Source: an uncultured Zetaproteobacteria bacterium (GTDB taxonomy: Bacteria > Pseudomonadota > Zetaproteobacteria > Mariprofundales > Mariprofundaceae). Taken from it: 14,504 bases of DNA. Of the stretch, positions 7,065 to 13,866 are shown piece by piece (the first letter of the stretch is position 1; each line of letters starts with the position of its first letter). The notes beneath the pieces are model-generated. The model searched no databases. It saw only the letters and a list, made by a program, of their open reading frames with translations, and was not told the DNA's origin. Made by a program: the position numbers and the translations under genes. The DNA lies in the NCBI GenBank assembly GCA_947311795.1, contig CAMZLX010000096.1, positions 1-14,504 of the forward strand. Direction: 5' to 3'.

Positions 7065-7472
7065 ATGTCTAGTATGCAAGTTTTAGTTGCTACGGCTGAG
7101 CGCGAAGTTTATTCAGGTGAAGCCACCATGCTTCTTGCCCCTGGTTCTGAAGGTGAGCTAGGTATTATGCCTAAGCACAATGCTTTGCTCACATCACTTA
7201 AACTTGGTGAACTAATTATTACCAATGGTGATGACGTGGATGAAGTGTTTGTGTCTGGTGGTTTTATGGAAGTTCAGCCTGATAAAGTAACGATTCTAGC
7301 TGATACTGCGGAACGCGCCGCTGACATGGATGAAGCTGAAATCATTGAAGCGCAACGTAAAGCGCAAGAGTTGCTTGCGTCGAAAAAGGATGATGTTGAT
7401 TTTGCTGCAGCTGAAGCTGAAATCGCAATGATGGCAGCACGTTTACGTTTGCTGAAAAAACGTAAACCGTAA
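7065..7472 (+). CDS. atpC: ATP synthase F1 subunit epsilon
   Basis: Rotor subunit that joins gamma to the c-ring and can inhibit ATP hydrolysis. The 135 residues comprise the N-terminal beta-sandwich (about 1-87, with the conserved GSEGELGIMPKHNALL and VSGGFMEVQPDKVTILAD) and a C-terminal helical hairpin (about 91-132) rich in Ala, Glu and Lys, the movable inhibitory part. Length is normal (E. coli 139). Only five bases separate it from atpD; AAAGG at 7051-7055, inside the end of atpD, is its likely ribosome site. It is the last gene of the operon; a strong terminator follows at 7501-7527. Confidence 0.97.
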   Translation: MSSMQVLVATAEREVYSGEATMLLAPGSEGELGIMPKHNALLTSLKLGELIITNGDDVDEVFVSGGFMEVQPDKVTILADTAERAADMDEAEIIEAQRKAQELLASKKDDVDFAAAEAEIAMMAARLRLLKKRKP

Positions 7473-7500
7473 GTTACGCCAACTTACATTGATTCATATT

Positions 7501-7527
7501 AAAGGTCGCCAATGGCGACCTTTTTTT
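7501..7527 (+). terminator. Strong rho-independent terminator of the atp operon
   Basis: AAAGGTCGCC (7501-7510) pairs perfectly with GGCGACCTTT (7514-7523) around the loop AAT, ending in seven T residues (7521-7527). A 10-bp GC-rich stem with a tail this clean is a textbook intrinsic terminator, 28 bases after the atpC stop. An ATG formed by loop and stem (7512-7514) is in frame with trpF and can mislead gene callers. Confidence 0.93.
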
Positions 7528-7537
7528 ATGGTGGCTG

Positions 7538-7565
7538 TTGCTTGTTTACCCATTCTTTTTACACT
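7538..7565 (+). promoter_or_regulatory. Candidate promoter of the trpFBA cluster
   Basis: A possible -35 TTGCTT at 7538-7543, a 16-base spacer and a possible -10 TACACT at 7560-7565. A promoter is expected here because the atp terminator lies just upstream. If these elements are real, transcription would start about 7572, on the trpF ATG itself. Each hexamer matches the consensus only moderately. Confidence 0.3.
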
Positions 7566-7571
7566 AAGCCG

Positions 7572-8198
7572 ATGTTAGAAACAAAGAACAAATGTTTACG
7601 GCTTAAAGTTTGCGGCATCACACGTCTTGAAGATGCACTACTTGCATCATCGCTTGGCGTGGATGCGATAGGGTTTGTGTTTTACAAAAAGTCGCCACGC
7701 TATATCACGGCAGACAGTGCGGCAAAGATTATCCAAACACTCCCCCCTTTCATGACAACTGTCGGTTTATTTGTGAATCCAACCCAGCAAGATATTGATG
7801 ATACGCTTGCGGTATGCCCAATGGATACCATTCAACTTCATGGCAATGAAGAACCCGAATTTTGTAAACAACAACAAAGACAAGTGGTGAAAGCTGTGGC
7901 GATTTCTAGTGTTGAAGATTTAGATAATATTCACCAATTTGAATGTCCTGTTTTGTTGGATGCCAAGGCGCCTCAAGATGTTTACGGTGGTACTGGGCAA
8001 AGTTTTGATTGGTCTGTTTTAGATAATTTGGCACACGATTACCCTGTTATTCTTGCTGGTGGCATTAACATGACAAATATTGATGCGGCAATGCGGGTTG
8101 AAGGTTTATATGCTTTGGATGTTTCTTCGGGTGTTGAGTCTGCCAAAGGCATTAAAGACAAACAAAAAATGATAACACTATGTGAGAAATTCCATTGA
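7572..8198 (+). CDS. trpF: Phosphoribosylanthranilate isomerase
   Basis: Converts N-(5-phosphoribosyl)anthranilate to the ribulose form, the third step of tryptophan synthesis after anthranilate; cytoplasmic TIM barrel. From ATG 7572 the 208 residues begin with a short lead and then LKVCGITRLEDA; C14 is the expected general base and D130 (in VLLDAKAP) the general acid. GLFVNPT, IQLHGNE, LAGGINMTNI and LDVSSGVES are the other family blocks. The frame is open further upstream to an ATG at 7512, but that codon lies inside the atp terminator and the added 20 residues (MATFFYGGCC...) have no family counterpart, so I reject it. No clear Shine-Dalgarno sequence precedes 7572. The stop overlaps the trpB ATG by one base (TGATG). 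Confidence 0.93.
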   Translation: MLETKNKCLRLKVCGITRLEDALLASSLGVDAIGFVFYKKSPRYITADSAAKIIQTLPPFMTTVGLFVNPTQQDIDDTLAVCPMDTIQLHGNEEPEFCKQQQRQVVKAVAISSVEDLDNIHQFECPVLLDAKAPQDVYGGTGQSFDWSVLDNLAHDYPVILAGGINMTNIDAAMRVEGLYALDVSSGVESAKGIKDKQKMITLCEKFH

Positions 8199-9427
8199 TG
8201 GATTATGATTTAGAAATTAAACATGCACCGGATGAAGGTGGGCATTTTGGTAAGTATGGTGGACGCTTTGCAGCAGAAACATTGATGCAACCACTTAAAG
8301 AGATTGAAGATGCTTTTTTTGAAGCTTGGGCTGACCCAGCGTTTCATGTTGAGCGTTTGGACTTACTCAAAAATTATGTTGGTCGGATGACCCCGCTTTA
8401 TCATGCGAAACAACTTACGCATGCGGTTGGTGGTGCGCAAATTTATCTTAAACGCGAAGATTTGAACCATACAGGTGCACATAAGGTGAACAACACGATT
8501 GGCCAAGCTTTGTTGGCAAGGCGCATGGGTAAAAAGAAAGTGATTGCTGAAACAGGCGCTGGTCAGCATGGGGTTGCCACGGCAACCGTAGCTGCGATGT
8601 TTAATATGCAATGCGATATTTATATGGGCAAAGAAGATATTCGCAGGCAAGCCCCCAATGTATTCCGTATGAAATTGCTGGGGGCGAATGTTATTGCCGT
8701 GGATTCGGGAACAGGCACACTTAAAGATGCTGTGAATGAAGCTTTGCGCGTGTGGGTGGCATCCTGTGAGGATACATATTATATCTTTGGTACTGCGGCA
8801 GGTCCTCATCCGTTTCCTTTGATGGTACGCCAGTTTCATACGGTGATTGGTCAAGAAGCACGTAAACAATGTTTGGAGCAAGCAGGCAGGCTTCCTGACG
8901 TTGCCGTGGCATGTGTGGGCGGTGGCTCCAATGCTATGGGTTTGTTGCACCCCTTGTGGGATGATGAAAGCGTTAAGCTTGTCGCGGTTGAAGCGGGTGG
9001 TCATGGGCTTGAGACTGGAGAGCACGCAGCATCGCTTGCCAAAGGACAACCAGGAATCATTCACGGTAGTTTGAGTTATGTGTTGGATGATGAAGAAGGA
9101 CAAATCTCAGCAGATGCGCATAGTATCTCAGCAGGTCTGGATTACCCAGGTGTTGGCCCAGAGCTTGCGCACATGATGGATGTTGGGCGACTTGATTTGG
9201 ATAGTGCAACGGATGATGAAGCGCTGGAAGCATTTGAGATGCTTACCAAAGCTGAGGGAATTATCCCTGCATTGGAATCCAGTCATGCACTGGCAGCTGG
9301 AATACGCATTGCTTCAAGCATGAAACCCGAAGAAATTGTGCTCATCAATCTTTCAGGTCGCGGTGATAAAGACTTGAATACGGTGATGGATAAATTTGGC
9401 TTTGATGTGGGGGCTAAAGATGAGTAA
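8198..9427 (+). CDS. trpB: Tryptophan synthase beta chain
   Basis: PLP enzyme that joins indole and serine to give tryptophan, working in the alpha2beta2 complex with TrpA. From ATG 8198 it has 409 residues; the PLP lysine is K96 in HTGAHKVNNTIGQ and the cofactor phosphate loop is GGGSNAMG at 241-248. The blocks GHFGKYGGRFAAETLM (N-terminal), KREDLNHTG, AETGAGQHGVATA and NLSGRGDKDLNTV (near the C-terminus) are characteristic of the TrpB1 type. A TTG at 8195 would add one residue, but ATG 8198 is the simpler start and shares one base with the trpF stop. The gene overlaps trpA by eight bases, as expected for subunits made together. Confidence 0.97.
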   Translation: MDYDLEIKHAPDEGGHFGKYGGRFAAETLMQPLKEIEDAFFEAWADPAFHVERLDLLKNYVGRMTPLYHAKQLTHAVGGAQIYLKREDLNHTGAHKVNNTIGQALLARRMGKKKVIAETGAGQHGVATATVAAMFNMQCDIYMGKEDIRRQAPNVFRMKLLGANVIAVDSGTGTLKDAVNEALRVWVASCEDTYYIFGTAAGPHPFPLMVRQFHTVIGQEARKQCLEQAGRLPDVAVACVGGGSNAMGLLHPLWDDESVKLVAVEAGGHGLETGEHAASLAKGQPGIIHGSLSYVLDDEEGQISADAHSISAGLDYPGVGPELAHMMDVGRLDLDSATDDEALEAFEMLTKAEGIIPALESSHALAAGIRIASSMKPEEIVLINLSGRGDKDLNTVMDKFGFDVGAKDE

Positions 9428-10223
9428 TCAGCTTTCCCATGTTTTCGCACGTTGTACAAAAGAGAATCGTGCAGCATTGGTTGGATATTTAACCGCAGGT
9501 GACCCAAGTATAGCGACTTCCGAGCAGTTGATTTGTGCGTTGGCGGAACAGGTTGATATTATCGAAATCGGCATGCCTTTTTCAGACCCTGCTGCGGACG
9601 GTCCTGTGATTCAAGCGGCGAGTGAGCGCGCTTTGCAAGCTGGTACAAAGATTAAGGATGTGTTTTTGATTGCTCAAAAAGTTAGGCAACTTAAACCCGA
9701 GATAGGTATTGTTTTGATGGGTTATGCAAATGTGCCCTACACCATGGGTTTTGAAGTATTTGCAAAACAAGCGAGAGATTCAGGCGTTGATGGTGTGTTG
9801 TTGGTGGACATTCCTGCTGAGGAAAGTGGCATTTGTGCTAAGATATTTCAAACCCATGGTTTAAGCCAGATTATGTTGCTTGCACCAACATCAACTGAGC
9901 AACGCATTGCGTTGGCAGCAAGCATTGCACAGGGTTTTATTTATTATGTTTCGCTTGCGGGTATTACGGGTGCTGAGATGGGTGAAGTAAAAGGCATTCA
10001 AGATAAGTTGTCTTTAATCCGCCAATACACTAAACTACCTATATGCGTGGGGTTCGGTGTTAAAACACCTGCTCAAGCAGAAAGTATTGCAACATTTGCG
10101 GATGGCGTTGTGGTTGGCAGTCATTTTGTGAGCCAAATCACATCGAATATTGATGATGATGATGCTATGCTATGCGCGCTTACATCAAGTGCATCTGCGA
10201 TGGTACAAGCGATGAAGTGGTAG
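9420..10223 (+). CDS. trpA: Tryptophan synthase alpha chain
   Basis: Splits indole-3-glycerol phosphate into indole, passed through a tunnel to TrpB, and glyceraldehyde 3-phosphate. From ATG 9420 the 267 residues match the E. coli length (268). The catalytic acids E49 and D60 fall at the same numbers as in E. coli, in the stretch from EIGMPFSDP to ADGPVIQ. GYLTAGDPS (22-30), LLVDIPAEE and GFGVKTPAQA (phosphate-binding region) are further family blocks. GGGGG at 9409-9413 with a 6-base spacing supports this start over a TTG at 9396 that lies in the same frame. A run of four Asp codons (GAT repeats) occurs near the C-terminus. With trpF and trpB it forms a compact trpFBA unit; trpC, D and E are not in the window. 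Confidence 0.96.
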   Translation: MSNQLSHVFARCTKENRAALVGYLTAGDPSIATSEQLICALAEQVDIIEIGMPFSDPAADGPVIQAASERALQAGTKIKDVFLIAQKVRQLKPEIGIVLMGYANVPYTMGFEVFAKQARDSGVDGVLLVDIPAEESGICAKIFQTHGLSQIMLLAPTSTEQRIALAASIAQGFIYYVSLAGITGAEMGEVKGIQDKLSLIRQYTKLPICVGFGVKTPAQAESIATFADGVVVGSHFVSQITSNIDDDDAMLCALTSSASAMVQAMKW

Positions 10224-10254
10224 GTATAGTTGTGTTTCAACTTGGGGAGAGTGC

Positions 10255-11046
10255 ATGAAGATACGTGTTTTAGGGTGTTATGGTGGCCAGCTTTTGGGCT
10301 TCCACCTGACCTCTTTTTTAGTGAATGACACAGTCTTGCTTGATGCGGGCTCACCCACGGAAGTGCTAACTTTGGAAGAACAAAGCCAGATTAAACACAT
10401 CTTTTTATCTCATACCCACCTTGATCATATCAAGGATATTGCATTCTTGGCAGATAACCGCTCACTGAAACGACTCACTAATGATAAAGAAACTTGTGCG
10501 ATTACCATTCATAGCTTGCAAGATAATTTAGATACCTTATCCAAACATTTCTTAAATAATATTGTTTGGCCAGATTTCACTAAGATTCCAACAGCTTCCG
10601 ATGCTATTTTGAATATGCAAAGTTTTGAGGCTGAAGATGTACTTACAGTTGGTGATTTGGAAATCATGCCGATTGAAGTGGAACACCCCGTGCCATGTAC
10701 AGGATTTTTGCTTAATCAAGGTGGCGCACAAGCTATTTTTACAGCAGATACTGGGCACACGGACAGAATTTGGGAAATTGCGAATCAGCAGCCCAACCTT
10801 AAAGCAGTGATTATTGATTGCTCTTTTCCTAATAATCGTAAACATTTGGCAAACATTAGTGGTCACTTAACGCCCAAGGGTATGGCGCAAGAGTTAAAAA
10901 AACTGGATAAACTTGGCGAAGTTGCTATTTATTTGTACCATATGAAGCCTGAAGTGTTGACGGAAATGGCATCAGAAGTTGAAGCAGAAAATATCCCGCA
11001 CTTACGCATGTTGACGCAAGTTGACGAATTGGTCATTGAAGCATAA
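10255..11046 (+). CDS. Metallo-beta-lactamase-fold hydrolase, likely class II 3',5'-cyclic-nucleotide phosphodiesterase
   Basis: Cytoplasmic metallo-hydrolase; no signal peptide. The 263 residues carry the full set of two-metal ligands of the fold: H53-T-H55-L-D57-H58, then H144 (EVEHPVP), D165 (TADTGH) and H229 (YLYHMKPE). The HxHLDH form with leucine and the overall spacing resemble class II cyclic-nucleotide phosphodiesterases (yeast PDE1, Vibrio CpdP), which would make it a cAMP-degrading enzyme. Residues after HxHLDHI depart from the usual family signature as I remember it, so the substrate is uncertain. RNase Z and lactonase relatives are less likely. GGGGAGA at 10244-10250 precedes the ATG by four bases. 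It sits 31 bases after trpA and 24 before accD, so it is probably cotranscribed with both. Confidence 0.75.
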   Translation: MKIRVLGCYGGQLLGFHLTSFLVNDTVLLDAGSPTEVLTLEEQSQIKHIFLSHTHLDHIKDIAFLADNRSLKRLTNDKETCAITIHSLQDNLDTLSKHFLNNIVWPDFTKIPTASDAILNMQSFEAEDVLTVGDLEIMPIEVEHPVPCTGFLLNQGGAQAIFTADTGHTDRIWEIANQQPNLKAVIIDCSFPNNRKHLANISGHLTPKGMAQELKKLDKLGEVAIYLYHMKPEVLTEMASEVEAENIPHLRMLTQVDELVIEA

Positions 11047-11070
11047 AAGTTTGCAGTTAAGGACAATATT

Positions 11071-11940
11071 ATGAGTTGGTTAACACGGTTGATTGAACGA
11101 CCTAAAAGTATCATGGGTGGTGAAGCGGATAATACACCTGATGGTTTGTGGATTAAATGTCCGGGTTGTGCAGAAACATTATACAATAAAGAATTGGCAC
11201 GTTCGGAAATGGTCTGCCCGAAATGTAACCAACATCTACGCATTCCTGCAGCGCAACGCGCAGAATTTCTTTTTGATGAAGACACATTTGAAGAATTGGA
11301 CACCCATTTAACATCGCAAGACCCTTTACAATTTAAAGACCAGAAACGCTACACTGACCGCTTGAAAGCCGCGAATAAAAAAGCAGGCAAGAATGATGCG
11401 GCACACAATTATTTTGGCGATATTAAAGGTATGACAACATCAGTAACCATGTTTGAATTTGCTTACATGGGTGGAAGCATGGGTTCTGTAGTAGGCGAAA
11501 AAATTGTATTGGGTATGGAACGTGCGATTGAGCGCCAGTGCCCTTATCTTTTGGTCACAGCATCTGGTGGAGCGCGTATGCAAGAGGGTATTTTATCCTT
11601 GATGCAAATGGCAAAAACATCGTCTGTGGCGAACCGTTTGAATGAAGCTAAGCTTCCTTTTGTTTGCCTTTTGACAGACCCAACTATGGGTGGTGTATCT
11701 GCATCGGTGGCATGGCTTGGTGATGTGATTATTGCAGAACCTGGCGCATTGATTGGTTTTGCTGGCCCACGCGTGATTAAAGAAACTGTGGGAGAAGAGT
11801 TGCCAGAAGGTTTTCAAAGGGCTGGGTTTTTGCTTGAGCATGGTTTGGTTGATGATGTGGTGGACAGACGCAATCAACGTGATTATCTCAAAACAATATT
11901 TGAACATTTGATGTCACGCTCATATCGCCAACCCAACTAA
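11071..11940 (+). CDS. accD: Acetyl-CoA carboxylase carboxyltransferase subunit beta
   Basis: With AccA it transfers the carboxyl group from carboxybiotin to acetyl-CoA, giving malonyl-CoA for fatty-acid synthesis. The 289 residues start with a four-cysteine zinc ribbon (C30, C33, C49, C52), followed by the crotonase-fold carboxyltransferase domain with SGGARMQEG (165-173) and PTMGGVSAS (204-212; G207-G208 part of the oxyanion hole), then EPGALIGFAGPRVIKETV and LPEGFQRAGFLLEHG. Slightly shorter than E. coli AccD (304), with a short C-terminal tail. TAAGGA at 11058-11063, seven bases before ATG 11071, supports the start. It is followed after 15 bases by folC, a widespread pairing in Proteobacteria. 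Confidence 0.97.
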   Translation: MSWLTRLIERPKSIMGGEADNTPDGLWIKCPGCAETLYNKELARSEMVCPKCNQHLRIPAAQRAEFLFDEDTFEELDTHLTSQDPLQFKDQKRYTDRLKAANKKAGKNDAAHNYFGDIKGMTTSVTMFEFAYMGGSMGSVVGEKIVLGMERAIERQCPYLLVTASGGARMQEGILSLMQMAKTSSVANRLNEAKLPFVCLLTDPTMGGVSASVAWLGDVIIAEPGALIGFAGPRVIKETVGEELPEGFQRAGFLLEHGLVDDVVDRRNQRDYLKTIFEHLMSRSYRQPN

Positions 11941-11955
11941 AGTTTTTCTTTTCAA

Positions 11956-13116
11956 ATGAGCATGCAAGAAAAACCTCAAGATATTGAGGCTTGGCTGAAT
12001 GCTTTGGGTGCGCCCAGCGCTGATAGGGATTACAAACCGGGTCATGCTCGGATACAAAAGCTTATCCAACGTTTGAAGTTCAAGGGCTTTGAATTTTCCA
12101 AACCTAAGTTTCGCGTTCGTATTGCAGGCACCAATGGTAAGGGTTCGACGGCAAACTTTTTAGCGGCAGCATTACAGGTTAATGGGTTGCGCGTTGGTTT
12201 ATACACATCCCCTCATATTTTAACCTTTCACGAGCGAATTCGGGTTAATGGTGAGCCGATTGCGGATGCAGAACTATTATCATTGATGGCTGAAGTGATG
12301 CCGCTTGCGCTTGAGGTGGGCACATCTTATTTTGAGACGGCGACAGTGCTTGCGCTTTTATGTTTTTCTCAACAAAAGGTGGATGTTGAGATTTTGGAAG
12401 CGGGTGTGGGGGCGAAACTGGATGCAACCACAGCCGTGGCAGCGGATATGGCGCTTCTTACGCCTATTGCTTTGGACCATCAAAGCTGGTTGGGGAACAC
12501 ACGCTCTGAAATCGCAAGTGAGAAAGCATTTGTATTTCAAGGATGTTCTATTCAAATCAGCGCACCGCAAGTGGCTGAGGTCGCAGAGGTTTTAGATGCC
12601 GTTTCAAGTGCGATTGAAGCCCCCTTGTTTGAAGGCGAGCTTCATATGCTTGGGCAACATCAACGTATCAACGCAGGGCTTGCTTATGCGGGTGTGATGG
12701 CAATGGCGAAATATTTAAACCAGATTGATGCACATCTTGCAAAAGAAGCAATGGCTAAGCTTGAAATAGAGGGTCGGTTGCAAACGCACACTTTTAAAAA
12801 GCATACGTTTGTTCTTGATGCAGCGCATAATGAACATGCAGTTTTAGCACTATTACCTGCACTAGCTAAGATGGATGCGTTTGATGTGATTTTTGTAGCC
12901 ACCCGAGAAGATAGGAATTTAAGTGAGGTATTGGATAAGTTGGAGCCGTATGCCTCACGCCTTGTTGCGCGCACGGGTGAGATGTCTGATTTTGTACATA
13001 TAAGGCAGGTTTTGGATGATGAAATAAGCCAGTATGAAGCGGGTCGCTTCCTTGTTTTGGGCTCATTTATAACCATTGCCGAGACTTTGAACTGGTTAAA
13101 GAAGCAAAATATATAG
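11956..13116 (+). CDS. folC: Bifunctional folylpolyglutamate synthase / dihydrofolate synthase (compact form)
   Basis: Adds glutamate to dihydropteroate and to folates, making and retaining the one-carbon cofactor. The 386 residues show the ATP-binding loop GTNGKGST (58-65), the TSPH motif of the substrate loop, EAGVGAKLDATT (148-159; the family usually has EVGLGGRLDATN), LDHQSWLGN, the lysine likely to be carbamylated, K190 in IASEKA, and LDAAHNEHA (287-295; usually DGAHNP). It is about 35-45 residues shorter than the usual 420-430. The deficit lies after LFEGEL and before LGQHQRINAGLA, where the family normally has a beta-rich stretch starting at GRDF. The essential motifs remain, so I infer an active but divergent enzyme. 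No Shine-Dalgarno sequence is visible (TTTTTCTTTTCAA before the ATG); ATG 11962 is an alternative start. Confidence 0.92.
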   Translation: MSMQEKPQDIEAWLNALGAPSADRDYKPGHARIQKLIQRLKFKGFEFSKPKFRVRIAGTNGKGSTANFLAAALQVNGLRVGLYTSPHILTFHERIRVNGEPIADAELLSLMAEVMPLALEVGTSYFETATVLALLCFSQQKVDVEILEAGVGAKLDATTAVAADMALLTPIALDHQSWLGNTRSEIASEKAFVFQGCSIQISAPQVAEVAEVLDAVSSAIEAPLFEGELHMLGQHQRINAGLAYAGVMAMAKYLNQIDAHLAKEAMAKLEIEGRLQTHTFKKHTFVLDAAHNEHAVLALLPALAKMDAFDVIFVATREDRNLSEVLDKLEPYASRLVARTGEMSDFVHIRQVLDDEISQYEAGRFLVLGSFITIAETLNWLKKQNI

Positions 13117-13139
13117 CCTAAGCTTGCCAATGTTAGGCT
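13115..13139 (+). terminator. Hairpin at the folC stop, weak terminator candidate
   Basis: AGCCTAA (13115-13121), overlapping the folC stop, pairs perfectly with TTAGGCT (13133-13139) around an 11-base loop. Only TT follows before CC, so the T-tract is poor. It may attenuate read-through into ubiG or protect the 3' end of the mRNA, but efficient termination is doubtful. Confidence 0.3.
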
Positions 13140-13152
13140 TTCCACCCATCAT
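13124..13152 (+). promoter_or_regulatory. Candidate promoter for ubiG-lptD
   Basis: A possible -35 TTGCCA (13124-13129, five of six consensus bases), a 17-base spacer and a possible -10 CATCAT (13147-13152). Transcription would begin about 13159, on the ubiG start codon, giving a leaderless message. This fits the lack of any ribosome-binding site there, but the -10 is poor and the call is tentative. Confidence 0.3.
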
Positions 13153-13158
13153 TTGTGC

Positions 13159-13863
13159 ATGACATCCATTTACGTTGACCCTGAAGAAATAAAGCGTTTT
13201 GAAGCCATCGCCGCTGAGTGGTGGGACCCTGATGGTCGCTTTAAACCCTTGCATCAAATTAACCCTTTGCGTTTGGACTATATCGCACAGCGTGTGGATT
13301 TGAGCCAAGCCAAAGTCTTGGATGTGGGTTGCGGTGGTGGTTTGCTTGCAGAAGGCATGGCAAGCCGTGGTGCAGATGTCACAGGCATTGACCGTTCCCC
13401 CAAAGCGTTGAGCGTGGCTTCTGTTCACGCTGAACAATCAGGTGTCGAAGTAAACTATCAAGAAAATGATGCGGAAACATGGGCGGAAACGCACGCGCAA
13501 ACGTATGATGTGGTGACGTGTTTGGAAGTGTTAGAACATGTGCCAGATGTGAAACGTGCAGTGGCTGCATGTGCAGATATGCTCAAACCCGGCGGGCTAT
13601 TCTTTTTTGCTACACTCAACCGTACTCCTGAGTGTTATTTGAAAGCCATCATTGGTGCGGAATATATTATGGGCTGGTTGCCAAAAGGTACGCACCAGTA
13701 CAGTAAGTTTATTCGTCCATCAGAAATGGTTGGTGCTGTGCGTGGCGCAGGTTTGGTGGAACAAGATATGCAGGGCATGATTTATGCGATGTTATCAGGG
13801 CAGTTCTCACTATCCCACGACTTGAATGTTAACTATTTGGGTTTTGCGAAGAAACCCGTTTAA
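13159..13863 (+). CDS. ubiG: Ubiquinone biosynthesis O-methyltransferase
   Basis: SAM-dependent enzyme that performs both O-methylations of the ubiquinone ring; cytoplasmic, often associated with the membrane. From ATG 13159 it has 234 residues (E. coli 240). EIKRFEAIAAEWWDPDGRF (10-28) and LHQINPLRLDYI are hallmarks that separate UbiG from other class I methyltransferases; the SAM-binding glycine motif is VLDVGCGGG (53-61), followed by VTGIDRSPKAL and the post-motif DVVTCLEVLEHVPD. KGTHQYSKFIRPSEM near the C-terminus is also typical. A TTG at 13153 would add two residues, but ATG 13159 starts MTSIYVDP, a better family fit. No Shine-Dalgarno site is visible. The TAA stop is followed after three bases, in the same frame, by the lptD start. 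Confidence 0.95.
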   Translation: MTSIYVDPEEIKRFEAIAAEWWDPDGRFKPLHQINPLRLDYIAQRVDLSQAKVLDVGCGGGLLAEGMASRGADVTGIDRSPKALSVASVHAEQSGVEVNYQENDAETWAETHAQTYDVVTCLEVLEHVPDVKRAVAACADMLKPGGLFFFATLNRTPECYLKAIIGAEYIMGWLPKGTHQYSKFIRPSEMVGAVRGAGLVEQDMQGMIYAMLSGQFSLSHDLNVNYLGFAKKPV

Positions 13864-13866
13864 CTG

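Noticed and set aside
7512..7571. Upstream extension of trpF from ATG 7512
   Set aside because: The start codon lies in the atp terminator and the 20 added residues do not resemble any TrpF N-terminus.
8363..9103. Long open frame (246 codons) on the minus strand opposite trpB
   Set aside because: It lies wholly within trpB, whose protein is clearly conserved. The antisense product is Cys/His-rich without recognisable motifs, and the frame is a by-product of trpB codon use.
9396..9419. Extension of trpA from TTG 9396
   Set aside because: ATG 9420 has a well-spaced GGGGG site and puts E49 and D60 at the E. coli numbers; the extension has no family counterpart.
10149..10163. GAT trinucleotide repeat near the end of trpA
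   Set aside because: Only four units encoding Asp in a variable tail; too short to suggest phase variation.
10228..10242. Short hairpin (AGTTG, loop TGTTT, CAACT) between trpA and the phosphodiesterase-like gene
   Set aside because: Only five base pairs and no T-tract (GGGGAGA follows), so not a terminator; probably chance.
12684..13145. Open frame of 153 codons on the minus strand opposite the end of folC
   Set aside because: Fully explained as a shadow of folC; no ribosome site, promoter or recognisable domain.
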